A stretch of DNA of 64,000 nucleotides, taken from the NCBI GenBank assembly GCA_963753225.1, contig CAVWBQ010000025.1, positions 113,550 through 177,549 of the forward strand, written 5' to 3'. Positions 15,835 to 24,901 of this stretch are shown piece by piece. The DNA is from Palsa-504 sp963753225 (lineage in GTDB: Bacteria > Actinomycetota > Actinomycetes > Streptosporangiales > Streptosporangiaceae). The notes beneath the pieces were generated by a model, which was not told the origin of the DNA, searched no databases, and saw only the letters and a program-made list of their open reading frames with translations. Within the stretch, counting starts at the first letter, position 1; the number at the start of each line of letters is the position of its first letter. Made by a program: the position numbers and the translations under genes.

Positions 15835-18603
15835 ATGACGGCACATTCTGGAATCTGGGGGCCCCCGGCAGGGCTAACGGGCCGGCGCAGCGAACGTGGC
15901 GCACTTGACCGGTTCGTTGCTGGCGTGCGGGCCGGTGAGGGCCAGGCCCTGGTGGTGCACGGTGAGCCCGGCGTGGGCAAGACCGTGCTGCTGGATTACC
16001 TGGCCGGGCGGGCCTCGGGATGCGGTGTAGCGCGGGCCGTGGGAGTGCAGTCGGAGATGGAGCTGGCCTTCGGGGGGCTGCATCAGCTGTGCGCGCCGAT
16101 GCTGGATCATGCGGGGTCTCTCCCGGTGCCGCAGCGTGAGGCGCTACGGACGGCGTTCGGCCTCAACGCCGGTCCGGTACCGGACCGGTTCTTGGTGGGC
16201 CTGGCCGTGCTCGGCTTGCTGTCCGAGGCGGCTGGTGAGCGTCCGCTGATCTGCGTAGTCGATGACGCGCAATGGCTGGACCGTGCCTCGGCGCAGGCGC
16301 TGGGGTTCGCGGCGCGGCGGCTGGCGGCCGACCCGGTTGGCCTGGTGTTCGCGGCGCGCTTCCCGGGTGAGGACATGGCAGGGCTGCCGGAGCTCGTCGT
16401 GGAGGGACTAGCCGAGGATGATGCGCGGGAACTGCTGGAGTCGGTGCTGACCGGGCCGCTGGACGCGCGGGTCAGGGACCGGATCATCGCCGACACGCAC
16501 GGGAACCCGCTGGCGTTGCTGGAGCTGCCGCGAGGGCTGACGCCGGCGCAGATGACGGGCGGGTTCGGGGTCAGGAGCGCGGTACTGCTCGACGGGCGGA
16601 TCGAGGAGAGCTTCGGGCGGCAGCTGGAGAAGTTGCCAGCGCAGACCCGGCGGCTGGTGCAGCTGGCGGCGGCCGATCCGTCCGGCGATCCGGTGCTGGT
16701 GTGGCGGGCGGCCGGGCTGCTCGCGATCGGTGCCGGGGCGGCGGGCCCGGCGGCGGAGGCGGGGCTGGCAGAGTTCGGCGCGCAGGTGCGGTTCCGGCAT
16801 CCGCTGGTGCGCTCGGCGGCCTACCGTTCGGCATCGGCCCAGACGAGGCAGGAGCTGCACGGCGCGCTGGCCGAGGCTACCGACCCGGCTGTCGATCCTG
16901 ATCGGCGGGCCTGGCACCGTGCCCAGGCCGCGCCGGGCCCAGATGAGGAAGTTGCTGCCGAACTTGAGCAGTCCGCAGGCCGGGCACAGCGCCGCGGTGG
17001 TCTCGCGGCGGCGGCCGCGTTCCTGGAGCGGTCGGCCGGGCTGACGCTCGACCCGGCGCGCCGCGCACAGCGGGCGCTGGCCGCAGCACAAGCCAAGCAC
17101 CGGGCTGGCGCATTTGACGCCGCGCTCGGCCTGCTGGCCATGGCACAGGCCGGGCCGCTGGATGAACTGCAGCGTGCCCGCGCCGACCTGTTGCGCGCGC
17201 AGATCGCGTTCGCCTCGAGTCATGGCCGTGACGCGCCCCCGCTCATGCTCAGCGCGGCCAAGCAGCTTGAGGCGCTGGACGTCGGGCTGGCCCGCGAGAC
17301 CTACCTGGAGGCGTTCACCGCCGCCCTGTTCGTCGGCCGCCTGTCTCCGGCGGTCGGGGACGTGGCCAGAGCCGCACGTATGGCGCCCGCGCCACTGACC
17401 CCGGCGCGCGCTCCCGATCTGCTCCTGGACGGCCTGGCGCTGCTGGTCACGGAGGGCTATGCGGCCGGGACGCCCGCCCTGAGACGGGCGCTGCTTGCCT
17501 TCCGCGGTCAGGACATCTCGGCGGAGGAGGGCCCGAGCTGGCTGTGGCTCGCCGGACGGATGGCCATGGCGGTGTGGGACGACGAGACATGGCACATCCT
17601 GGCCAGCCGTCACGTCAAGCTCGCGCGTGACGCGGGAGCATTCAGTGAGCTCCCCCTCGCGGTCCGGTCCCGCGTCCTCCTGCACGCACACGCGGGCGAG
17701 CTGGAGGAGGGCGCGGCGCTCCTCGCGGAGGCGCAGGCGGTCGCCGACGCGACCGGGAGCCAGCTAGGGCCCTACGGCGCCCTGGGCGTCGCCGCGTGGC
17801 GGGGCCGTGAGGCCGAGGCCACCGAGCTCATCCAGGCCACCATGGACGGCGTGACGAGCCGTGGCGAGGGCCGGGGCGTGACCAGCCAGTATGCCGCCGC
17901 CTTGCTGTACAACGGCCTCGGCCACTACGACAAGGCCCTCGCCGCCGCCGAGCTGGTGTGCGAGTACGACGACCTAGGCGTCCTCGGATGGGAGCTTACG
18001 GAGCTGGTCGAGGCGGCGGTCCGCAGCAGCCAGCCCGCGCGCGCATCCGACGCTCTGCAGCGGCTTTCCGAGACGACCCGCGCCAGCGGCACCGACTGGG
18101 CGCTTGGTACCGAGGCGCGCTCGCGTGCCCTGCTGAGTGAGGGTGAGGCCGCCGAGCACTGCTATCGCGAGGCGATCGAGCGGCTCGGCCGTACCCGCAT
18201 GCGCCCGGCCGTGGCCCGTGCCCACCTCCTGTACGGCGAATGGCTGCGCCGCGAGAACCGGCGCCGGGACGCCCGCGCCGAGCTGCGGACCGCCCATGGC
18301 CTGTTCACCACGATGGGCATCGAGGCGTTCGCCGAGCGGGCCCGGCGTGAGCTGCTGGCCACCGGCGACACGGTGCGCAAGCGGACGGTCGAGACGGTCA
18401 GCGAGCTCACCGCCCAGGAGGCGCACATCGCCCGGCTCGCCGTCGCCGGCCGCACAAACGTGGAGATCGGGGCTCAAGTATTCCTCAGCACCCGGACCGT
18501 CGAATGGCATCTCGGCAAGGTGTACACCAAGCTCGGAGTCGGCTCACGCCGGGAGCTGCGGCAGGCCCTGGCCAGCCTCGGGCAGGCAGACCCACAGGCC
18601 TAG
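15835..18603 (+). CDS. Large ATP-binding LuxR-family transcriptional regulator (LAL/MalT type)
   Basis: 922-residue cytoplasmic regulator. The N-terminal AAA/STAND ATPase has Walker A GEPGVGKT at 43-50 and Walker B LICVVDDAQWLD near 140. The middle is helical and TPR-like (many A/L-rich repeats, 350-830). The C-terminal LuxR helix-turn-helix is LTAQEAHIARLAVAGRTNVE followed by STRTVEWHLGKVYTKLGV. LAL proteins are ATP-dependent activators, often of secondary metabolism or sugar use in Streptomyces-like bacteria. The start ATG at 15835 (MTAHSG) is chosen because the 31 residues upstream in frame are low-complexity. No obvious target cluster adjoins, so it probably acts in trans or on the divergent hydrolase operon. 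Confidence 0.92.
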   Translation: MTAHSGIWGPPAGLTGRRSERGALDRFVAGVRAGEGQALVVHGEPGVGKTVLLDYLAGRASGCGVARAVGVQSEMELAFGGLHQLCAPMLDHAGSLPVPQREALRTAFGLNAGPVPDRFLVGLAVLGLLSEAAGERPLICVVDDAQWLDRASAQALGFAARRLAADPVGLVFAARFPGEDMAGLPELVVEGLAEDDARELLESVLTGPLDARVRDRIIADTHGNPLALLELPRGLTPAQMTGGFGVRSAVLLDGRIEESFGRQLEKLPAQTRRLVQLAAADPSGDPVLVWRAAGLLAIGAGAAGPAAEAGLAEFGAQVRFRHPLVRSAAYRSASAQTRQELHGALAEATDPAVDPDRRAWHRAQAAPGPDEEVAAELEQSAGRAQRRGGLAAAAAFLERSAGLTLDPARRAQRALAAAQAKHRAGAFDAALGLLAMAQAGPLDELQRARADLLRAQIAFASSHGRDAPPLMLSAAKQLEALDVGLARETYLEAFTAALFVGRLSPAVGDVARAARMAPAPLTPARAPDLLLDGLALLVTEGYAAGTPALRRALLAFRGQDISAEEGPSWLWLAGRMAMAVWDDETWHILASRHVKLARDAGAFSELPLAVRSRVLLHAHAGELEEGAALLAEAQAVADATGSQLGPYGALGVAAWRGREAEATELIQATMDGVTSRGEGRGVTSQYAAALLYNGLGHYDKALAAAELVCEYDDLGVLGWELTELVEAAVRSSQPARASDALQRLSETTRASGTDWALGTEARSRALLSEGEAAEHCYREAIERLGRTRMRPAVARAHLLYGEWLRRENRRRDARAELRTAHGLFTTMGIEAFAERARRELLATGDTVRKRTVETVSELTAQEAHIARLAVAGRTNVEIGAQVFLSTRTVEWHLGKVYTKLGVGSRRELRQALASLGQADPQA

Positions 18604-18666
18604 CGACCTGCCGACCCAGACACCGTGCCCGCTCTACTTCGCGTCCCGGCGGCCCGACGGCTGCCT

Positions 18667-19125
18667 CTAAGGCACGATGATGAGAGGCACTGGCGAGTGG
18701 CGGGCCAGGCCGATCGCGACCGAACCGACCACGCGGTGGGTGGCGTGGGACGAACTGCCGACCACGATGGCCACGGTTTCACCCGGATGCGCGTCGCGGA
18801 TGGCCGTGGCCGCCGCGATCAGCTCATCGGCGATGATGCCCTGATGCCGCTCGAACTCCCAGGCTGCCCCGCTGGCGCGCAACTGCCCAGCGGCCTGAGC
18901 ACGAAGCTCCTGCTCAACCTCGTCGAAGTCTTTTTCCATCTCGGAGATCGCGTCGGCCGACAGCATGACGAGACTGGACAGGTGCGCCACGTACACGACC
19001 TCGATGCGGCCGGTCCGGCCCTGCAGCAGGCGGACCGCGGCGTCAAGCGCCCGGATGGCGGGGGGAGAGCCGTCATACCCGACCACGAGGTGCACGAACT
19101 CTGTGGGCGGCGGGGCGGTGGTCAT
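18667..19125 (-). CDS. Universal stress protein (UspA family)
   Basis: 152-residue single-domain Usp. It opens with HLVVGYDGSPPAIRALDAAV, where the Asp and the loop after beta-1 bind ATP, and closes with IVVGSSSHATHRVVGSVAIG and a hydrophobic PVPLIIVP. The end matches the G-x2-G-x9-G-S/T pattern only loosely, so ATP binding is probable but not certain. Usp proteins act in the cytoplasm under stress or starvation. Start is taken at the internal ATG at 19125 (MTTAPPP); an upstream ATG at 19152 adds nine residues. Convergent with the LuxR regulator. Confidence 0.85.
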   Translation of the reverse strand: MTTAPPPTEFVHLVVGYDGSPPAIRALDAAVRLLQGRTGRIEVVYVAHLSSLVMLSADAISEMEKDFDEVEQELRAQAAGQLRASGAAWEFERHQGIIADELIAAATAIRDAHPGETVAIVVGSSSHATHRVVGSVAIGLARHSPVPLIIVP

Positions 19126-19268
19126 GGCGATAAAGGCTAGTCCCTGTGACATTTCGTGGTCTCACCGGGTCACCGGCGGATTAAACCCCGCCCGGAGAGG
19201 CCAGCGCCCAGATCAGCCGGATCCGGCGTGCCCTCGATGGCGAGTCGGCCCGGGCTCTCATCGTGCAG

Positions 19269-19913
19269 TTACACGATCGCGGTGTCGGTCCCGTTGACCA
19301 GCAGGACCTGCCCGTCGCGCAGAGCACGGTAAGCGACGCCGTCGGCCTGGTATCGCGCCACGACGAGCTCGATCGCTGCCGTCTCTGGATGTCCCGGTGA
19401 CCGGTAGTGCGGAACCAACTCCTCGTCCAGCACGCCCAGGCCGTCCCGCACCGGTTCTGAGCCGTAGACCCGGGTGACGGCGCCAGCATCGTCGACGGCC
19501 TCAAGGCCCCGCAAGCTCGGGGACAAGACGCACGCCCCGGCGCTGTACCCGGCATAGACCAGCATGTCCGCGGCGAGCAGATCCCGGAAAATGACGTCCC
19601 CGCCGCTGCGGAACAGCGCATAGCGGAGCATGAACACATTGCCGCCCCGTAGCCAGGCCAGGGCGATCCCGCCCAGGACATGACGAAGGCGCTGTTCGTG
19701 GCCGAAGTAGTCACGCAGGTCCAGCTCGACGGCCTCAAAGCCCAGCCCGGCAAGACCGGCCAGCTCATTCTCGACCCCGCTGCGGCGCACCCCGGCCGGC
19801 GCGTCATCCAGCGCATTCGCGATGACCACCGCGCTGCGGCCAGACTCACCGGCAAGGGCCGTCAGGTAATCAGGATGATCGCCCATCCGGAACGACGACA
19901 GGTACAGCCGCAT
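19269..19913 (-). CDS. Peptidase S51 family (type 1 glutamine amidotransferase-like) protein
   Basis: 214-residue protein like peptidase E and cyanophycinase. The nucleophile elbow YAGYSAGACVLSPSL carries the catalytic Ser, preceded by LRGGNVFMLRYAL, the family's GGNT-like motif. Peptidase E cleaves N-terminal aspartyl dipeptides; here substrate is unknown. Length matches the family (about 210-230). N-terminus MRLYLSSFRMG is family-like, so the start at 19913 is good. The upstream 120 bp towards the small zinc-finger-like gene is likely a shared divergent promoter region. Confidence 0.88.
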   Translation of the reverse strand: MRLYLSSFRMGDHPDYLTALAGESGRSAVVIANALDDAPAGVRRSGVENELAGLAGLGFEAVELDLRDYFGHEQRLRHVLGGIALAWLRGGNVFMLRYALFRSGGDVIFRDLLAADMLVYAGYSAGACVLSPSLRGLEAVDDAGAVTRVYGSEPVRDGLGVLDEELVPHYRSPGHPETAAIELVVARYQADGVAYRALRDGQVLLVNGTDTAIV

Positions 19914-20032
19914 ACGGCCTCCCCTTTACCCAGCTAGGGCACAGGTCGAAGTCACGCTAGTAACCGCATGGAGTGCGTGCGGCGTGAGCACGGTGCAATC
20001 TCACTCCGGCGGACCTGGCATCATAGAGCCAA

Positions 20033-20203
20033 ATGAGCAAGTCACCTTCCCGCCGCTTCCCCGTGACCGTTACCCAACTTCCGGTCACCCGCTGCCAGAT
20101 CTGCCGCCGCACCGTCGCGTACCGGCCCGGCACCATCACCGAGGTCCTGACCGGGCACTACCGCCGGGCCCATCCTCAAGCGCTCGAGGTCGCATCCCGG
20201 TAG
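20033..20203 (+). CDS. Small Cys2-His2-type protein (56 aa)
   Basis: A 56-residue reading frame starting at an ATG at 20033. It holds CQIC at 21-24 and HYRRAH at 42-47 in a C-x2-C-x17-H-x4-H arrangement, which could bind one zinc ion. It is basic (SRRFPVTVTQL ... ICRRTVAYRP) and may contact nucleic acid, but no characterised family is recognised. Support comes from the Cys/His spacing and from overlapping longer frames on both strands lacking any such pattern. No strong ribosome-binding site precedes it (AGAGCCAA). It could be chance, but the motif makes it worth annotating. Confidence 0.5.
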   Translation: MSKSPSRRFPVTVTQLPVTRCQICRRTVAYRPGTITEVLTGHYRRAHPQALEVASR

Positions 20204-20259
20204 CCGACCGCGAAAACCCCGTACTAACCCCGCAGATACCGATGCTGCAGTCCGTGCTG

Positions 20260-20326
20260 CGCTGTGTGCTTGGCCGCCACCGATGATGAGCACGTCCAGG
20301 GGCGCGCCCGCAGGCCCGGGGCTCAT
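20260..20326 (-). pseudogene. Remnant of an FAD/NAD(P)-binding oxidoreductase N-terminus
   Basis: On the minus strand an ATG at 20326 opens MSPGPAGAPLDVLIIGGGQA, whose DVLIIGGGQA is the dinucleotide-binding start of flavin-dependent monooxygenases and thioredoxin-reductase-like enzymes. The expected GL/GY continuation is absent; the frame decays into sequence without similarity. Only about 22 residues remain, so this is a fossil and the attribution is tentative. Confidence 0.4.
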
Positions 20327-20357
20327 CGGGCCTGCCCCGGGTTGCCGTGCGCCTTCT

Positions 20358-21095
20358 TCAGCTGACCGGTGCGGCCGGCATCGGGGCTGAGGCTGCCGAT
20401 GCGGGTGCGAGGTCATCGGGTGCGGGGGAGGGCAGGCCGGTTCCGCCCTGGTCCAGGCGGAACGGCGGGTAGGCGTCGGTCATCAGGGCGGCGTAGGCGA
20501 CGACCCGCAGCACCCAGCGGTTCATGCCGACGACGAAGTCGTACAGCCCGCGCGGGTAGCGGCCCGCGAACAGCAGCGTGATCGCCGCGAAGCACACCAG
20601 CAGCCCGATCAGGCCGCCGGAGATGGCATCGGCCTGCCAGGCGTTGCCCGAGCTCCCGGTGCGGGTGTAGGCGGCGCCGCCGGCGAACACGGCGACGATG
20701 GCGTACTGCGGAATGGCCAGCAGCCACCACTTGACCAGGACCAGGCCGCGGGAGAGCCGCTCCGGGTAGGCGATGTCCAGCGTCGCGGGGTAGTCCGGCT
20801 CCTGGGCCAGGCTGAACGGCGGGTAGCGGTCGGTCCCCAGGGCACTGTAGGTGTAGTAGCCGACCCGCCAGGACCAGCGCAGCACCCCCAGGTTGAAGCC
20901 GAACAGCGCGCGGGGGTAGCGCCCGGTGAACAAGATCGCGAAGAACGCGATGACGGTGACGACGGCGAACGCGATCCACAAGAAGAACAGCACGATGTAG
21001 TGCGGGATCGCCAGCAGCCACTTGACCAGCCACAGCCAGCGGCTCAACGGCTCGTCGAGACGGGCTCTGACCTGCACCGGATAGCTCTGGTCCAT
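20358..21095 (-). CDS. DUF4389 domain membrane protein
   Basis: 245-residue protein with two copies of the DUF4389 unit. Each has hydrophobic helices followed by a conserved GRYPRALFGFNLGVLRWSWR / GRYPRGLYDFVVGMNRWVLR block and a TDRYPPF / TDAYPPF end. Four or more membrane segments are predicted from the hydrophobic runs (LWLVKWLLAIPHYIVLFFLW, VVTVIAFFAILFTG, WWLLAIPQYAIVAVFAGG, GGLIGLLVCFAAITLLFAG). Function unknown. The ATG at 21095 follows GGAGGAAACC, a very good ribosome-binding site. It ends in an Ala/Pro-rich tail. Confidence 0.88.
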   Translation of the reverse strand: MDQSYPVQVRARLDEPLSRWLWLVKWLLAIPHYIVLFFLWIAFAVVTVIAFFAILFTGRYPRALFGFNLGVLRWSWRVGYYTYSALGTDRYPPFSLAQEPDYPATLDIAYPERLSRGLVLVKWWLLAIPQYAIVAVFAGGAAYTRTGSSGNAWQADAISGGLIGLLVCFAAITLLFAGRYPRGLYDFVVGMNRWVLRVVAYAALMTDAYPPFRLDQGGTGLPSPAPDDLAPASAASAPMPAAPVS

Positions 21096-21268
21096 GGTTT
21101 CCTCCTTGCCGGCGCCCGCGGACGGCACATCCATGCCACGGCACGCGATGCGCGGCCACGCAAAATCGCTTTGCTGTCAGCAGACCGCACAATGCAGCCG
21201 GGGGAAAGGGCCAATCTGAGCACGTCTTATCAGCGCAGCTGATGACAGCAGCTGCAGGACCACCACCT

Positions 21269-22222
21269 TCACCCGGCCGCCTGGCCGGAGGTTTCCAGCC
21301 AGCCCAGCTCCCGTGACAGCTCGCGGGCGCAGGACACTGTGGCACAGACCGGCTTAGAGTGATCCTCGGCCCGCCACAGCACCGACCATGGATAACGGGA
21401 CATCGGCTCAACCAGCGGCCGCCACACGACCCCGGGATGGGCGGGCACGCAGGAGGCTGGTGCGCACAGCACGGTGCGGCCCTGCGCGACCAGGTCGACG
21501 GCCCCCCGGATGCTTTCCACGGTCCCGCGATACACGGCGGGCAGGAAGCCGACGGACCGGCACAACTCGATCACGAACTGGTTGAACTCCGGAGCCCGCT
21601 GCTCCTCCGCGAGCAGCAGCGGCTCCTCGGCCAGCGCCGCAACCGGAACGCCCGGCGACGGGGCGAAGCGGTGGCTTTGGCAGACCAGTACGCCGAGCGG
21701 GTCGAGCCGGAACAGTTCGGAGGCCACCTCGGGCGGGGCCAGCGACGCCCGCCCGATCCCGATATCCAGCTGCCCGCCGGCCAGCAGCATGTACTGCTCG
21801 GGCACACCCGCCTCCACCTGGTGAATCTCCAGGTCGGGAAAGCGGGCCTGGACCCGGCGCAGGATCGCCGGCATCGAGTCATAACTCGCATCGACTGTTC
21901 CTACCCGTAGCGTAGGCGCCGACCGGGCTGCCCGGCGTGCGGCGGCGGCGGCCCGGTCGACGTGCGCGAGAATCTGCCGCGCCTCCAGCAGGAAGGCGCT
22001 CCCGGCCGCGGTCAGCTGTACGTGATGGGTGGTGCGCTTCAGCAGGGGAACCCCGAGTTCTCGTTCCAGCCGCTGCAGCTGCTGACTCAAAGCGGACTGG
22101 ACGATATGCTCGCGGGCCGCTGCGCGCCCGAAGTGCAGTTCCTCGGCGAGGGTGACGAAATAGCGGAGCTGGCGAAGCTCCACGCCGATCACCCCCATCC
22201 GCTGCGCGACGCCGCCGCTCAT
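21269..22222 (-). CDS. LysR-family transcriptional regulator
   Basis: About 300 residues. N-terminal winged helix-turn-helix: VELRQLRYFVTLAEELHFGR, then QSALSQQLQRLERELGVPLL. A linker helix leads to a periplasmic-binding-protein-like effector domain (TLRVGTVDASYDSMPAILRR ... DIGIGRASL). Start is uncertain: ATG 22222, ATG 22198 or the GTG opening VIGVELRQ are all possible; no site has a clear ribosome-binding sequence. It is divergent from the class-V aminotransferase gene with about 255 bp between, the classic LysR layout, so that gene is the likely target. The effector is unknown. Confidence 0.92.
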   Translation of the reverse strand: MSGGVAQRMGVIGVELRQLRYFVTLAEELHFGRAAAREHIVQSALSQQLQRLERELGVPLLKRTTHHVQLTAAGSAFLLEARQILAHVDRAAAAARRAARSAPTLRVGTVDASYDSMPAILRRVQARFPDLEIHQVEAGVPEQYMLLAGGQLDIGIGRASLAPPEVASELFRLDPLGVLVCQSHRFAPSPGVPVAALAEEPLLLAEEQRAPEFNQFVIELCRSVGFLPAVYRGTVESIRGAVDLVAQGRTVLCAPASCVPAHPGVVWRPLVEPMSRYPWSVLWRAEDHSKPVCATVSCARELSRELGWLETSGQAAG

Positions 22223-22478
22223 CCCAGCACAGCACCTGGGCGCGGACGCTGCAAGACCAGCGTCCAGCGCCGGGAACCGGATTTGTTATCACGCCAGCAG
22301 ATGACCGCTGCTCGCGCTGCCCATTTTCCGAAGGAGGCGGAGCAAGCGTTGCATGGGACATGCCACCTCGCCGCCGTGGCCAGATGCGAGGCTCCGATGC
22401 CAGCGGCCCGACGTAAGGACCAGCGGGACAGGTCGCAGGGCCGGGCCCGCAGGATCACTCCAGGGGTAGGTTGAGGTC

Positions 22479-23657
22479 GTGACCGACCCTGTACCAGCGG
22501 CGCAGGTCGCGGACATCTGTGATGCCCGCCGCCTGTTCCCGGCGACCGCAGGCCGGGCGTACTTCAACACCGCTGCGGTCGGCCTGGCCAGCCGGCGGCT
22601 CGCCGGCACCTACCACGAGTTCATCGATGAGTGGGCAGCCACCGGCCTGGACTACAGTCGCGGCGAGCAGGCCGCCGGCAAGGCACGATCAGCGGTGGCC
22701 AGGCTGATCGGCGCCGACGCGGCCGACATCGCGCTGATCCCTTCGGTGTCGTCGGCGGCCGGACTGGTGGCCGCCCAGTTCGGCCCGGCTGCCCCGGGCG
22801 AGAGCGTCGTGATCGGGCAGCGGGAGTACAGCTCGAACTACTTCCCCTGGCGTCAGCTGGCTAGCAAGGGATACGACGTCCGCCAGGTCCCCTTCCGTAA
22901 TGGCGGGCTCGAGCCTGACGACATCGCCCGGCGGGTCGACGCGAGCACCCGTCTGGTCGCCTTCAGCGGCGTGCAGTCGGCGACCGGCCACCGGTCCGAC
23001 ATCGCCGCGATCAGCGCCCTGGCCCGCGCGGCCGGGGCGATCGTGTTCGTCGACGGCTCGCAGATGATCGGGGCGCTCCCGGTTGCCCACGACCTGCAGC
23101 ACGTCGACGTGCTGGTGGCGCCGGACCACAAGTTCCTGCTCAACGCGGGCCGGGGCATGGGCTACTGCTACCTGTCACCCGCCGCGCAAGCCAGGTTCAC
23201 GCCGGTCAGCGCGGGCTGGAGGGCGGGCGGCGTCCCGTTCGACAGCTTCTTCGGCCCCCAGATGAACCTCTCGGCCACGGCGTCGCGCTTCGACAGCTCC
23301 ATCAGCTGGCTCGCCGCGATCGGCAACCAGGCTGCTCTCACCATCTTCGACGACTTCGGGCCCGGCACCATCTATGCCCGCAACCACGAGCTCACCGCCA
23401 AGCTCCGGGCCGCGCTCACTGGTATCGGATGGGATCCGGTTGACCTACCCGGACAGAACCGGAGCTCGATCGTCAGCGTCCCGCTCGGCGACTCCGGAGC
23501 ATCGCGGCTTCCCGCCGCACTGTCCGAGCAGGGAGTCATCTGCTCGGCGCGGGATGGCAACCTGCGGCTTGCGGTCCACTTCTATAACCACGAAGACGAC
23601 ATCGAGCGACTTGTGGCAACCCTCACCTCCGCCAACTGGAGGAATGCAATGAACTGA
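22479..23657 (+). CDS. Class V aminotransferase (cysteine desulfurase-like fold)
   Basis: 392-residue PLP enzyme. The PLP Lys is in VAPDHKFLLNAGRGMGYCYL near residue 212, preceded by the PLP-binding Asp of AIVFVDGSQMIGAL. The protein opens with LFPATAGRAYFNTAAVGLAS, typical of this family. No desulfurase-type catalytic Cys loop is evident, so an aminotransferase, lyase or epimerase role on an amino acid is as likely as sulfur transfer. Start GTG 22479 follows GGGGTAGGTTGAGGTC. Probably controlled by the divergent LysR gene. Confidence 0.88.
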   Translation: MTDPVPAAQVADICDARRLFPATAGRAYFNTAAVGLASRRLAGTYHEFIDEWAATGLDYSRGEQAAGKARSAVARLIGADAADIALIPSVSSAAGLVAAQFGPAAPGESVVIGQREYSSNYFPWRQLASKGYDVRQVPFRNGGLEPDDIARRVDASTRLVAFSGVQSATGHRSDIAAISALARAAGAIVFVDGSQMIGALPVAHDLQHVDVLVAPDHKFLLNAGRGMGYCYLSPAAQARFTPVSAGWRAGGVPFDSFFGPQMNLSATASRFDSSISWLAAIGNQAALTIFDDFGPGTIYARNHELTAKLRAALTGIGWDPVDLPGQNRSSIVSVPLGDSGASRLPAALSEQGVICSARDGNLRLAVHFYNHEDDIERLVATLTSANWRNAMN

Positions 23658-23658
23658 C

Positions 23659-23693
23659 GGACGTTGCCTTACGGCGTCCGGTTCCGGGTTTTC
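23659..23693 (+). terminator. Possible intrinsic terminator after aminotransferase gene
   Basis: Right after the stop, GGAC-GTT-GCC pairs with GGC-GTCC (one bulge) and is followed within 8 bases by GTTTTC. This is the most T-rich spot nearby and separates two convergent genes. Confidence 0.4.
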
Positions 23694-23737
23694 TGTGGCA
23701 GTTGGCGGCCGGCGTGGTGGTGTACCCCGGCACGAGG

Positions 23738-24853
23738 TCATGGTGTCAGCCGGTAGAAGCGCAGCATTCCCGCGTTGACCGGGAGGACTACCAGGTCGCG
23801 GAAGCCTGCGTCCAAGGCGTACCGGCGCAGCGTGGCGGGTCGCATCATGGCTCCGGTCGCGGCGGTGTCCGGATCGCCCATGACCGCCGGGAGGCATGCG
23901 ACCACGCTCCAGGCATAGTGATATTGCTCCTGGATGGAAGCGGGGGCGGTGAACTCGTCCTCGACCAGCTCATCGGCGACGATGACGCAGCCCGGTTCCC
24001 TGAGCATCGCGCGTGCCACGCGCAGCGCGTCCACCGGGCGGGACATATCGTGCAGCCCTTCGATGATCGTCACCAGGTCGTACTGGCCGGACACGCCGGG
24101 GCCGGACACGCCGGGGCCGGACGCGTTGGCGGCGGTGAACGTGACACGGTCCGCCAGGCCGGCCTCCTCGGCATTGCGCCGGGCTGCGGCGATCGCGTGG
24201 GCGTCCAGGTCGAAACCATCGACGCTGATCAGCGGGTAGGCCTGCGCCATGGCGATGCTGGACCAGCCCGTGCCGCAGGCCAGGTCCGCCACCCGTGCGG
24301 GCGGCTCGCTGCGCAGCCGCAGGTCCACGTCCGCGATGGCCGGCAGCCATTGTTTCGCCAGCAGATTGAGGAACACCGCCCGGTTGAACTCCGGCCGGCC
24401 CTCCGGTGCCCACGGCAGCGGAGGCGGTGCACCGCCGCTGCGGATCGCCTCGGCCACCTGGGGCATCCAGCGCGCGGCGCGGACTATCTCGGCACCGTTG
24501 AACGCCTGGTAGCGGACATCGGCGGTGTCGGCGAGAACAGGCGCGTGGCCGGGTGGCAGGCAGTACCGGCGGGCCAGCGGCCCACCGGCCGGATCATCGA
24601 CCTCCAGCAGCCCGCTGGCGGCATGGTGTTCCAGCCATTCCCGGATGTACCGCTCGGCGGTGCCCGTCCGGGCGGCCAGCTCCGTGGAGGTCGCCGGCCC
24701 ATCGGCATACAAGGCCTGGTACAGGCCCAGCCGCTCGCCCAGGTACACAGTGAGCAGTTCCAGCGCGCCGGCCAGGTCACGGAACAGCCGGTCGGCCAGC
24801 GCCGCCGGATCACCAGGTTGACCCCGCGCCGCCAGATGCTCCTCAGCTCCCAT
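23738..24853 (-). CDS. SAM-dependent methyltransferase with N-terminal winged-helix domain
   Basis: About 371 residues. N-terminal part (20-100) looks like the dimerisation winged helix of O-methyltransferase-type and UbiE-like enzymes (ELAARTGTAERYIREWLEHH). The SAM-binding motif I is VADLACGTGWSS, followed by the acidic DGFDLDAHAI strand. A short tandem duplication gives GPGVSGPGVSG in the loop after motif II, coded by a repeated CACGCCGGGGCCGGA unit. Substrate unknown. Start ATG 24853 or 24880 (nine residues longer). It is convergent with the aminotransferase gene. Confidence 0.88.
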   Translation of the reverse strand: MGAEEHLAARGQPGDPAALADRLFRDLAGALELLTVYLGERLGLYQALYADGPATSTELAARTGTAERYIREWLEHHAASGLLEVDDPAGGPLARRYCLPPGHAPVLADTADVRYQAFNGAEIVRAARWMPQVAEAIRSGGAPPPLPWAPEGRPEFNRAVFLNLLAKQWLPAIADVDLRLRSEPPARVADLACGTGWSSIAMAQAYPLISVDGFDLDAHAIAAARRNAEEAGLADRVTFTAANASGPGVSGPGVSGQYDLVTIIEGLHDMSRPVDALRVARAMLREPGCVIVADELVEDEFTAPASIQEQYHYAWSVVACLPAVMGDPDTAATGAMMRPATLRRYALDAGFRDLVVLPVNAGMLRFYRLTP

Positions 24854-24901
24854 GCCGCCCAAGCTATCCACCCGGTCCATCCTGGTGACCGGCTATTGCG
24901 G

